Of a stretch of DNA of 44,500 nt, positions 8,305 to 15,466 are shown in pieces. Under the pieces are notes generated by a model. The model did no database searches. It saw only the letters and a list, made by a program, of their open reading frames with translations, and was not told where the DNA came from. Made by a program: the position numbers and the translations under genes. How positions within the stretch are numbered: the first letter of the stretch is position 1; every line of letters begins with the position of its first letter. The DNA is from an uncultured Clostridia bacterium. GTDB lineage: Bacteria > Bacillota > Clostridia > Peptostreptococcales > Anaerovoracaceae. Location: positions 1 to 44,500 of the forward strand of contig CAKQOW010000014.1 in the NCBI GenBank assembly GCA_934256595.1. The letters are read 5' to 3'.

Positions 8305-9021
8305 ATGGAATATATAAAGAGCGGGAAATATCAGACCGATGAATTTATGTCAAAAATAATGGGACCAAACCCTGTCAAGCTGACAGAGGAGCTGCTTTTG
8401 GACTGTAAAATCTCCAAGGGCAGTGTTGTGTGCGATCTTGGCAGCGGACAGGGACTTACAAGCGTGTTTATTGCGGCAGAGTACGGATTTAAGGTGTACG
8501 CCGCTGACCTCTGGAGCGACCCTTGCGAAAACAGACAGTTCTTTGAGGCGCAGGGACTGTCCGAGACAGAGATAATACCGGTTAAGGCAGACGCTGTTGA
8601 CCTGCCGTTTGAAAAGAACTTTTTTGATGCCGTTATATGCGTTGACTCATACAACTATTTCGGCAGAGACAGAGAGTACCTTGACAGCAGACTGCTCCCA
8701 TTTGTGAAACCGGGAGGCTATGTATATATAGCGGTGCCGGGAATGAAAAAGAACTGCCATGACAATCTGCCGCAGGAGCTGCTGCTTTCGTGGAGTCCGG
8801 AGCAGCTTGAGTATATGCAGGACATCTCCTACTGGACGGATATTGTCAGCACCTCGAAACTGGCGGAGGTAATAGAGGTAAGTGAGATGGAGAGTAATGA
8901 AGAGGTATGGGCGGACTGGCTTATGCAGGAAAACGAATATGCTGTTAACGACAGAGCCGCAATGCAGGCAGGCGGGGGCAGATATCTTAATTTCATAAAG
9001 ATAGTATTGAGAAAAAAATAA
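8305..9021 (+). CDS. Class I SAM-dependent methyltransferase
   Basis: The 238-residue protein has a Rossmann methyltransferase core. Motif I is VVCDLGSGQGLTSVFIA (about 42-58), an acidic residue ends strand 2 (VYAADLW), and PFEKNFFDAVICVDSYNYFG corresponds to motifs II/III, followed by FVKPGGYVYIAVPG. It starts two bases after rsgA and is part of the TetR-controlled operon. The N-terminal KYQTDEFMSKIMGPNPVKL segment resembles small-molecule methyltransferases more than rRNA enzymes. The substrate is not predictable. The stem at 9020-9040 follows its stop. Confidence 0.88.
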   Translation: MEYIKSGKYQTDEFMSKIMGPNPVKLTEELLLDCKISKGSVVCDLGSGQGLTSVFIAAEYGFKVYAADLWSDPCENRQFFEAQGLSETEIIPVKADAVDLPFEKNFFDAVICVDSYNYFGRDREYLDSRLLPFVKPGGYVYIAVPGMKKNCHDNLPQELLLSWSPEQLEYMQDISYWTDIVSTSKLAEVIEVSEMESNEEVWADWLMQENEYAVNDRAAMQAGGGRYLNFIKIVLRKK

Positions 9022-9040
9022 GGAGCTTTCACGGCTCCTT
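9010..9040 (-). terminator. Shared terminator between convergent methyltransferase and small membrane genes
   Basis: AAGGAGC (9020-9026) pairs with GCTCCTT (9034-9040). Read on the minus strand, the stem is followed by ATTTTTTT, a good terminator for the minus-strand unit. On the plus strand the T tract is poor. The stem overlaps the stop codons of both genes. Confidence 0.7.
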
Positions 9041-9208
9041 ATTGTCGGTATCTGTATTGTCTGATTGTATGTCAGCGGGCAGGTAAATAATCTTTTCAGG
9101 CTCCGCAGGCGTATCTTTTTTGCGTGCGTAGCGACCCTCGTTTTTGCTGAAATACATATATGCGGCTGTGCCTGCCAGAAGCAGCAGAAATAACAGTATA
9201 AACGGCAT
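9029..9208 (-). CDS. Small single-helix membrane protein downstream of fic
   Basis: This 59-residue frame starts at ATG 9208 and ends at TGA 9029-9031. It is preceded by a strong ribosome site, AAGGAGG (minus strand; 9214-9220), five bases from the start, which makes it a convincing gene despite its size. Residues 3-20 form a hydrophobic helix (FILLFLLLLAGTAAYMYF). The remainder is charged, with a basic YARKK stretch and an acidic C-terminus. It lies 29 bases after the Fic stop and ends in the shared terminator, so it is probably co-transcribed with fic. The function is unknown; it may be an accessory or target-side membrane peptide, but that is speculation. Confidence 0.75.
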   Translation of the reverse strand: MPFILLFLLLLAGTAAYMYFSKNEGRYARKKDTPAEPEKIIYLPADIQSDNTDTDNKEP

Positions 9209-9237
9209 AATTACCTCCTTGCTGTATTTACATAAAA

Positions 9238-10341
9238 TTACTGACTGATTATTTTAATGATTTCCTCTGAATTAAGCTTCGTAAATTCACTGAGTCTGTA
9301 GGTTCGTATGCGCTGGCCTGTTATGACCGGAACAACAAAGCCGTTATCTGCAAGTATTACACACCTGTTGATTATTGTTTTGTTGGTTACTCCGGCAATT
9401 CTGCCTGCTTCAACAGGTGTGAACTCATACATATTGTTTTCGATAAGCAGCTTAAGCAGAGCTTTTTCCTTTGCTTTCAGATGAGAAAGTCCCGTAAGTA
9501 CTGCCTCTTTGCCGGAATTTCTTGAAATTTCGCATACGCGCTCGGAATAAAGCTCCACCATTCTTAAAAAATATTCTATCCAGATTTCTGGGTGAGGCGG
9601 ATTATCCCTGCCTTCGTAATACAGTGCCGGAAGCCCCATCTGCAGAGAGTTGTAATACTCCTCGGAGTCATATGCAAAATATTCTTCCAGAGAACCTATT
9701 CCCTGAAACCCGTAGCCGTAATAATCGAGGATATATCCTGACATAAGCCGCGCTGTTCTGCCATTGCCGTCTTCAAAGGGATGAATGGTTACAAGCTGGT
9801 AGTGAACAACCGCAGCCATTATCAGTGGGTGATCGTCGGTCGTATTAACATAATCGGTCAACTCGTCTAAAAGACCGGGTATACTTGAGTATTCCGGCGG
9901 TATATATTCTGCATTGCCGCTGTCTGAGTCATATACGGCAAACAGATAACCCGGAGGCATAGCTTCTCTTAAACCGATTTTTTCTTTTGAGGCACCCTGC
10001 TCTACTATTGCCTGAACTGACAGAACCAGCTCCCTTGAAAAAGGCGTCCTGCATTTGAGTTTTTCGTCAAGAAACTGAAGCGCCGAATAGTAATTGCGTA
10101 TTTCCTGTTCAGGCTTTAGAAAATGCCTGTGAGGGTCATCGTCAATAACCCTGTCTGCCTGAGCCTCGGAAAGAGGATTTCCCTCTATCCTGTTGGAGGC
10201 ATAGGAGCTTTTTTTTCTGGAGTTTTTTTTGAGTCTGTTGTGTGTAATTGCAGGGAGTGTGATTGTACTCAAAGAAAACCTGTTTTCGTCAATTGCAGAT
10301 ATCTGCTTCAGAATACTGTTTGTGAGCGTTACCTTAATCAT
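9238..10341 (-). CDS. Fic-family protein (probable AMP transferase) with N-terminal inhibitory motif
   Basis: The 367-residue protein carries the full Fic active site HPFEDGNGR at 187-195, where His187 is the catalytic base in this family. Upstream, SNRIEG at 49-54 fits the (S/T)xxxE(G/N) inhibitory motif of class II Fic proteins, in which the glutamate blocks productive ATP binding. The C-terminal part (about 295-360) looks like a winged-helix domain (FTPVEAGRIAGVTNKTIINRCVILADNGFV). This is the common Fic/DUF4172-free soluble architecture. It likely adds AMP to a protein target and may also bind DNA. The promoter region carries three phased repeats. Confidence 0.9.
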   Translation of the reverse strand: MIKVTLTNSILKQISAIDENRFSLSTITLPAITHNRLKKNSRKKSSYASNRIEGNPLSEAQADRVIDDDPHRHFLKPEQEIRNYYSALQFLDEKLKCRTPFSRELVLSVQAIVEQGASKEKIGLREAMPPGYLFAVYDSDSGNAEYIPPEYSSIPGLLDELTDYVNTTDDHPLIMAAVVHYQLVTIHPFEDGNGRTARLMSGYILDYYGYGFQGIGSLEEYFAYDSEEYYNSLQMGLPALYYEGRDNPPHPEIWIEYFLRMVELYSERVCEISRNSGKEAVLTGLSHLKAKEKALLKLLIENNMYEFTPVEAGRIAGVTNKTIINRCVILADNGFVVPVITGQRIRTYRLSEFTKLNSEEIIKIISQ

Positions 10342-10376
10342 ATAAATTCTCCAAAATTCAGGTGATATATATTTAT

Positions 10377-10429
10377 ATTATACTCGCATTCTAAAAAAAT
10401 TACACTATTTTTACACTAAAATTACACTA
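10377..10429 (-). promoter_or_regulatory. Promoter of fic with three 11-bp-phased repeats
   Basis: On the minus strand a TATAAT -10 (10377-10382) is present. The -35 position with a 17-base spacer is a poor GTGTAA (10400-10405). That position lies in the first of three copies of TAGTGTAA (plus strand TTACACTA at 10400-10407, 10411-10418, 10422-10429). The copies are exactly 11 bp apart, so a protein could bind all three on one DNA face. Confidence 0.6.
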
Positions 10430-10451
10430 TTTCGGTTTCAGCCAATGTAAT

Positions 10452-10477
10452 ACAGGAGATGCAAGCGCATCTCCTGT
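10452..10477 (-). terminator. Strong stem-loop downstream of the gapA operon
   Basis: ACAGGAGATGC (10452-10462) and GCATCTCCTGT (10467-10477) form a perfect 11-bp stem with a 4-base loop. No T run follows on either strand. It may be a processed 3' end or a Rho-assisted end rather than a classic terminator. Confidence 0.55.
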
Positions 10478-10484
10478 CTGTAAC

Positions 10485-10754
10485 CTAACCCTTTATATCT
10501 TCAATCTGCTTGTTCAAAGCTTTGATTTCTTCAAGCTTTTCGTCAATCTCTGCCATTACGGGAGCAATGCCTGCGTCTATTGTCTCGCCGGCTTCTCTCT
10601 GCTTGAGATAAAAATCAGCTATATCGCATTTGAGTGATGTGATATCCTTTTCGGCAGATGAAATTTTCGATTTAAGCTTGGTTATTTCTATAACGTCATT
10701 TCCTTTGTCTACAGCCTTACCTGCTACAGTAGTTATCTTGTCTAAAATTGCCAT
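10485..10754 (-). CDS. Small coiled-coil protein of unknown function, co-transcribed with gapA
   Basis: The 89-residue protein has a short amphipathic N-terminus (AILDKITTVAGKAVDKGNDV) followed by two heptad-rich helices at about 22-55 and 66-88. It resembles the N-terminal half of small clostridial proteins that carry a zinc ribbon after such a coiled coil, but no cysteine pair is present here. The ribosome site AGGAGG overlaps the end of gapA, and the gap is only 10 bases, so the two genes are translated from one message. No enzymatic motif is visible, and a link to glycolysis is only positional. Confidence 0.7.
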   Translation of the reverse strand: MAILDKITTVAGKAVDKGNDVIEITKLKSKISSAEKDITSLKCDIADFYLKQREAGETIDAGIAPVMAEIDEKLEEIKALNKQIEDIKG

Positions 10755-10764
10755 AATGTACCTC

Positions 10765-11778
10765 CTATAATAATGTTCCCATATGTTTAAGCGTTCTTAT
10801 AAGCTGGCTTGTGTAGCTTGCCTCGTTATCGTACCATGCGACAACTCTTACCTCGTAGATTTTGGTTCCGCATCTCTGAGCCAGAGTCTGAGTTGCATCA
10901 AACAGTGAGCCGTAGCTCATACCGATGATATCGCTGGATACGATTTCTTCCTCTGTGTATCCGAAAGACTCGTTTGCTTCTTTTCTCATAATTTCATTGA
11001 TGCCCTCAACAGTTACTGTTTCTGTTTCGTCTTTGAGGGTAGCGTCAAGGATTGTGATTGAACCTGATGGTACGGGAACTCTCTGAGCAGAGCCTATGAG
11101 CTTGCCGTCAAGCTCAGGTATAACAAGGCCTATTGCCTTTGCTGCGCCTGTGCTGTTTGGAACTATATTTACAGCGCCTGCTCTGGCACGTCTCTTGTTG
11201 CCCTTTTTGTGAGGGCTGTCGAGTATCTTCTGATCACCTGTATATGCGTGTATGGTTGTCATAAATCCTGTTCTTACTTCTCTGTAATCGTTGAGAGCCT
11301 TAGCCATAGGCGCAAGGCAGTTTGTAGTGCAGGAAGCTCCCGAAACAATATTGTCCTCTTTCGTCAGCTTGTCGTGATTTACGCCGTAAACGATAGTCGG
11401 CAGATCGTCGCCGGCAGGGGCTGAAATGAGAACCTTTTTGGCGCCTGCATCTATATGCGCCTGTGATTTTGCCTTTGAGGTAAAGAAGCCTGTGCATTCC
11501 AGCACTATGTCAATTCCAAGCTCTTTCCATGGCAGCTTTGAGGCGTCTGCCTCGCTGTAAACAGGTACTCTGACACCGTCTACAACTATAGCTGTATCGT
11601 CGCTTGTTACCTCGTGATCTTTAAACTGTCCCTGTACTGAGTCATATTTCAAAAGATATGCCAGCATTTCAGGGCTTGTGAGATCGTTTATTGCAGCGAT
11701 TTCTATACTGCTGTCATCAAAAACCTGCCTGAATGCAAGTCGTCCTATTCTTCCAAAACCGTTAATTGCAATCTTCAT
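10765..11778 (-). CDS. gap: Type I glyceraldehyde-3-phosphate dehydrogenase
   Basis: The 337-residue protein has the NAD-binding start INGFGRIGRLAFRQ, an Asp after the second strand (AINDL) that favours NAD over NADP, the catalytic cysteine in SGASCTTNCLAPM and the usual C-terminal RVVAWYDNEASYTSQLIRTL. It converts glyceraldehyde 3-phosphate to 1,3-bisphosphoglycerate in glycolysis. Length is normal for the family. The start is set by GGGAGG a few bases upstream. Unlike many Firmicutes, no cggR, pgk or tpi lies next to it in this window. Codons are of the highly expressed type (few ATA, many ATT/ATC). Confidence 0.96.
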   Translation of the reverse strand: MKIAINGFGRIGRLAFRQVFDDSSIEIAAINDLTSPEMLAYLLKYDSVQGQFKDHEVTSDDTAIVVDGVRVPVYSEADASKLPWKELGIDIVLECTGFFTSKAKSQAHIDAGAKKVLISAPAGDDLPTIVYGVNHDKLTKEDNIVSGASCTTNCLAPMAKALNDYREVRTGFMTTIHAYTGDQKILDSPHKKGNKRRARAGAVNIVPNSTGAAKAIGLVIPELDGKLIGSAQRVPVPSGSITILDATLKDETETVTVEGINEIMRKEANESFGYTEEEIVSSDIIGMSYGSLFDATQTLAQRCGTKIYEVRVVAWYDNEASYTSQLIRTLKHMGTLL

Positions 11779-11914
11779 ATCTGCAACACCTCCCTACAGC
11801 TTAGAGTTTACCATTTTTTCGTAAATAATACAAGAAGATAAAGCCATTTGGCGACTGTATAAAACGGGGCAAATGTATAGGAAATATATTTTTTGAAGAC
11901 GGTTTTATTTAAAA

Positions 11915-12538
11915 GTGCTGTTTAAACGACTTTTTGAAATTGAGGTCAGAATTCAGAATGGAGATGTATGGCTCACGCAAAAGGCTATCGCACAACTTTT
12001 TGATGTAGGTAGAACTGTGGTTACAAAACACCTGAAGAATTTGTTCCGGGAAGGTGAACTGTCCGAGGAATCAGTTTGTGCAAAATTTGCACAAACTGCC
12101 GATGATGGGAAAACATATAACTATAAATTCTATTCACTGGCGGCTATTATTGCAGTTGGATACAGGACTAATTCGGTACGCGCAACACAGTTCAGAATCC
12201 GGGCAACTAAGGTGTTGAATACATTTACAAAACAAGGATATGTACTTGATAAAGAGCGCCTGATTAACGGACAAATTTTTAATGAAGATTATTTTGACCA
12301 TCTTATTGCTGAAATTCAGGAGATACGGGCAAGTGAAAGAAGGTTTTATCAGAAGATAACTGATATCTATGAAACAGCCGTAGATTATGATAAGGATTCC
12401 TCGATTACACGAGAATTCTATGCAACAGTGCAGAACAAAATGCATTATGCTGTGCATGGCAGTACAGCGGCTGAGGTTATAGTTGCCAGAGCAGATTGCA
12501 TATGCTGTTTTTTAAAATCAGTCGGGTTTAAATTATAA
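11915..12538 (+). pseudogene. Truncated RhuM-family (virulence RhuM) protein remnant
   Basis: The frame encodes 207 residues matching the RhuM family: VWLTQKAIAQLFDVGRTVVTKHLKNLFREGEL (a helix-turn-helix-like N-terminus), then FYSLAAIIAVGYRTNSVRATQFRIRATKVL, then HGSTAAEVIVARAD. RhuM proteins are usually about 330 residues. Here the family similarity stops right after RAD and is replaced by a short tail that runs into the 23-bp repeats at 12514. The start is a GTG without a ribosome site, and the usual first 15 or so residues are missing. Both ends therefore look lost. The gene probably decayed by a deletion or insertion that placed the DUF4143 gene next to it. RhuM function itself is not established. 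Confidence 0.7.
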
Positions 12539-12582
12539 AATCAATCGGGTTAGAGTTGTAAAATCAATCGGGTTGGGATATA
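12514..12582 (+). repeat. Three tandem 23-bp direct repeats
   Basis: Units lie at 12514-12536, 12537-12559 and 12560-12582. All share the core AAAATCARTCGGGTT; units 2 and 3 have it as AAAATCAATCGGGTT. The 8-base tails diverge. The first unit contains the stop codon of the RhuM remnant and the third contains the start of the -10 hexamer of the next gene, so the repeats probably act as operator sites or as a recombination junction. Confidence 0.9.
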
Positions 12583-12584
12583 AT
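12556..12584 (+). promoter_or_regulatory. Promoter of the DUF4143 ATPase gene, embedded in the repeats
   Basis: TTGTAA (12556-12561), 17 bases, TATAAT (12579-12584). The -35 straddles the junction of repeats 2 and 3, and the spacer is the core of repeat 3, so anything bound to the repeats should affect initiation. Confidence 0.8.
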
Positions 12585-12604
12585 AAGGGAAAAGGAGGAC
12601 GTTT

Positions 12605-13882
12605 ATGGACAGGAAAAAATATTTGCCCAGAATTATTGACAATAAAATAGAGGAATATCTTGAAGTGTTTGGTGCAGTATGCGTAGAGGGTCCCAAGTGG
12701 TGCGGCAAGACATGGACTTCTTCATATCACAGCAAAAGTGAAATTATGATTGGTGATCCCTCCGGAAATTTTCAGAACCGGAGATTGGCAGAAATGTCAC
12801 CGGAACTGGTATTAGAGGGCGAAACTCCCCGCCTTATTGATGAGTGGCAGGAGGTTCCGCCGCTGTGGGACGCTGTGCGCTGCAAGGTTGACAGCAGAGC
12901 AGACAAAGGACAGTTTATCCTTACAGGCTCTGCAACGCCAAATCATAAGGGTATACTTCACAGCGGAGCAGGAAGAATTGCAAAGCTGAAAATGAGAACC
13001 ATGTCACTTTATGAGTCAGGGGACTCTTCGGGAGAGGTTTCTTTGGAGAAACTGTGCAAAGGTGAATTTGAGCAGACGATGACCGGAGATGTTGACATCA
13101 AAGAGCTTATCAGCCTTATAATACGCGGAGGCTGGCCGGCAAGCCTTAATCTGCCTGCCGCTGCTGCTGCACTAATCCCTGCGGAGTACCTCAAGGCGGT
13201 TATAGACGATGATGTATATCGCATTGACGGGATTAAGAGAAATACTGCCAAGATGAAGCTGCTGCTGCGCTCCCTTGCAAGAAATGAAAGCACAACAGCT
13301 ACAAACAAAACCCTCAAAAATGATATTAAAGAAACAGACGATGAAGATATTGATGTTGAGACCGTCAAAGAGTATCTTGATATTTTTGAAAGACTGTTTA
13401 TTATAGAAAGCCAGCCGCCGTTTTCGTCAGGGATAAGATCTTCTGTAAGGATAAAACAGGCAGTCAAACGCCATTTTTCAGATCCGTCTTTAGCCTGCGC
13501 GTTGCTTAATGCTACTCCTGATAGTCTTATGGCAGATTTGAACACCTTGGGATTTCTGTTTGAGGCACTATGCGAGAGGGATTTGAGAATTTATGCTGAA
13601 GCCTTTGGAGGCAATCTGTATCATTATCAGGACTACAGAGGCAAGGAGATAGATGCAGTAATCGAACTTGCCGACGGAAACTGGGCTGCATTTGAAATCA
13701 AACTTGGCGCAAACCAGATTGATACTGCTGCCGAAAATCTGTTAAAGATAAAGCAGAGCATAGAAAACGACCCTAAAGGGAAGCCGCCGGCAGTGCTGTG
13801 TGTTGTCTGCGGACTTGCAAGTGCCGCATACAAAAGGCCTGACGGTGTTTATGTAGTGCCGATTACAGCGCTTAAAAACTGA
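12605..13882 (+). CDS. ATP-binding protein, AAA_14 plus DUF4143 domains
   Basis: The 425-residue protein begins with a AAA-type ATPase. Walker A is GPKWCGKT (29-36), the Walker B-like strand is PRLIDEWQEVP (76-86), and the sensor is FILTGSATP. The DUF4143 half follows. Near its end, KEIDAVIELADGNWAAFEIKLG has the D-(x)n-ExK spacing of a PD-(D/E)XK nuclease fold, a known feature of this C-terminal domain. These proteins are frequent, mobile-looking accessory genes of unknown role. Here the gene has its own promoter in tandem repeats and follows a broken RhuM gene, which supports acquisition as a unit. GGAGG at 12595-12599 supports the start. Confidence 0.9.
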   Translation: MDRKKYLPRIIDNKIEEYLEVFGAVCVEGPKWCGKTWTSSYHSKSEIMIGDPSGNFQNRRLAEMSPELVLEGETPRLIDEWQEVPPLWDAVRCKVDSRADKGQFILTGSATPNHKGILHSGAGRIAKLKMRTMSLYESGDSSGEVSLEKLCKGEFEQTMTGDVDIKELISLIIRGGWPASLNLPAAAAALIPAEYLKAVIDDDVYRIDGIKRNTAKMKLLLRSLARNESTTATNKTLKNDIKETDDEDIDVETVKEYLDIFERLFIIESQPPFSSGIRSSVRIKQAVKRHFSDPSLACALLNATPDSLMADLNTLGFLFEALCERDLRIYAEAFGGNLYHYQDYRGKEIDAVIELADGNWAAFEIKLGANQIDTAAENLLKIKQSIENDPKGKPPAVLCVVCGLASAAYKRPDGVYVVPITALKN

Positions 13883-13887
13883 TAAAG

Positions 13888-13925
13888 ATATCCCGCATTC
13901 ACCTGTAATGATGAGTGCGGGATAT
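13888..13925. terminator. Long stem-loop between the convergent DUF4143 and htrA genes
   Basis: ATATCCCGCATTCA (13888-13901) pairs with TGAGTGCGGGATAT (13912-13925), a 14-bp stem with one G-T pair and a 10-base loop. T tracts are weak on both sides, so it may act as a bidirectional terminator of moderate strength. Confidence 0.7.
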
Positions 13926-13949
13926 TCATATATATACATCTGCCAGAAT

Positions 13950-15248
13950 TTAGTTAGCAGTTTCTGATGAGGCTGTCAGGGTTGTTTTGAGAGTTACTTT
14001 CTCATTGTTTCTTTCTACAACCACCGAGATGGTATCTCCCGGAGAGTGGTTTTTCAGAGCTGCTGACAGGTCATCGTAATCTGAAATCTTCTTGCCGTCT
14101 GCCTTGGCGATACGGTCACCTATCTGGAAGCCTGCCTCCTGTGCATTGATGCTGCTGATAGCAGTAACATATACGCCTGCAGTATCAAAACCGTACTGTT
14201 GTGCAAGCTCACGGCTCTGCAGGTTTGCGACTGTAACGCCTATTACGGCATTGCCTGAGGCTGTCTGTGAGTTGACATTGCCGCCTGTTTTTATAATCTG
14301 CTGTGCAACATCTGCGGCTGTATTTACCGGGATTGCAAAGCCCAGCCCTTCAACATCGGAGCCTGAGGATTTTGCAACCACAAGCCCGATAAGCTGTCCG
14401 TACTGATTAAACAGTCCGCCGCCGGAATTTCCCGGGTTGATTGAGGCGTCTGTCTGGAGCAGGTTCATTTCCTGACCGTCTATAGTTATATCTCTGTTGA
14501 GTGCGCTGACTATGCCTGTTGAAACAGTACCGCCCAGCTGACCTAAAGGATTGCCTATTGCAACTGCCATTTCTCCGACTACAAGCTGGTCGCTGTTGCC
14601 GTAGGTGGCTGCCGTAAGCTCCTTGCCGTTGGTATCAACCTTTATAACGGCTACATCGTTTGTCGAGTCTGTGCCTACCAGCTTTGCTTCATATTCATCG
14701 CCGTTTCTGAGCGTCACCGTTATTTTTCTTGCTCCTGATATAACGTGGTTGTTAGTCATAATATATCCGTCGGAGTCTATGATTACTCCGGAGCCTGCGC
14801 CCTCTGTGATGTACTGCATCATCCATGAGTCTGTTGCCACAGACTCTGTTACTATCTCAACAACAGAGTCTGCTGATTTTTCTACTATTTCGGATACTGT
14901 AAGCGAACTGCCCGTAGCGTCCTCAAGGGTATAGCCGTCAGTTCTTGAAATCGAATTGCCGCCGCCTGCTGAACCGTCAAACACCCCGTTATATACCGCG
15001 GCTCCCGCAAAGCCGAAAGCTCCCGACAGTATAATAGTTATACATACAAGCAGGGCGATTTTGCTGTTTTTGCTCATTTTCTTCTTTTTCTTTTTGTGAG
15101 GCTTTTCCTCATAGGAAGATACGAATTCATACTCCGTATCTGTATTTGCTCCGGTACTGTAATCCTTGGTGCCTGAGCCGTAAAGATTGTCTATGAATGA
15201 CCGGGTCTCAGGGTTGTTGCCGTAAATCGAGTCTTTAAAATCTCCCAT
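13950..15248 (-). CDS. htrA: HtrA/DegP-like trypsin-type serine protease with PDZ domain
   Basis: The 432-residue protein has a cytoplasmic N-terminus of about 60 residues ending in a lysine-rich patch, one membrane helix (63-88), then an extracytoplasmic trypsin-like domain. The catalytic triad is visible: His168 in MTNNHVISGA, Asp198 in STNDVAVIKVD and Ser275 in NPGNSGGGLF. A single PDZ domain follows (about 338-425), with GVYVTAISSINAQEAGFQIGDRI. It should degrade or refold damaged proteins at the outer membrane face, as HtrA proteins of Firmicutes do. The gene is monocistronic and convergent to the DUF4143 gene. Family name is certain; which HtrA paralog (A, B or other) is not. Confidence 0.93.
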   Translation of the reverse strand: MGDFKDSIYGNNPETRSFIDNLYGSGTKDYSTGANTDTEYEFVSSYEEKPHKKKKKKMSKNSKIALLVCITIILSGAFGFAGAAVYNGVFDGSAGGGNSISRTDGYTLEDATGSSLTVSEIVEKSADSVVEIVTESVATDSWMMQYITEGAGSGVIIDSDGYIMTNNHVISGARKITVTLRNGDEYEAKLVGTDSTNDVAVIKVDTNGKELTAATYGNSDQLVVGEMAVAIGNPLGQLGGTVSTGIVSALNRDITIDGQEMNLLQTDASINPGNSGGGLFNQYGQLIGLVVAKSSGSDVEGLGFAIPVNTAADVAQQIIKTGGNVNSQTASGNAVIGVTVANLQSRELAQQYGFDTAGVYVTAISSINAQEAGFQIGDRIAKADGKKISDYDDLSAALKNHSPGDTISVVVERNNEKVTLKTTLTASSETAN

Positions 15249-15310
15249 ACTGTTACCTTCCTTAAAATCTGTTTTAATCTATTGTAATCTCTGCTTATCT
15301 AATATTATAC

Positions 15311-15338
15311 ATTGTAATATGTCTTTTTTGTGTTGCAA
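15311..15338 (-). promoter_or_regulatory. Candidate promoter of htrA
   Basis: On the minus strand TTGCAA (15333-15338), 16 bases, TACAAT (15311-15316), about 60 bases upstream of the start. A second TATAAT lies a few bases downstream without a good -35. No CssR-type repeats were recognised. Confidence 0.4.
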
Positions 15339-15416
15339 TTGTGTGAAACGCCTAGAAAAATACAGAAGCTGTTTAAAAATATTAAAGTTTTTGGTGTTTC
15401 TAATGCTCAAAAGATA

Positions 15417-15425
15417 TGATATAAT
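15417..15425 (+). promoter_or_regulatory. Extended -10 promoter of hslO
   Basis: TGATATAAT (TG 15417-15418, TATAAT 15420-15425) is a full extended -10. The -35 position is weak. Confidence 0.6.
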
Positions 15426-15466
15426 TAAGTGTTAATTTTAAGAGCAGACAATTCGGAGGGATATAT

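Noticed and set aside
12514..12582. CRISPR array
   Set aside because: The repeats are directly adjacent 23-bp units without spacers, and no cas genes are present.
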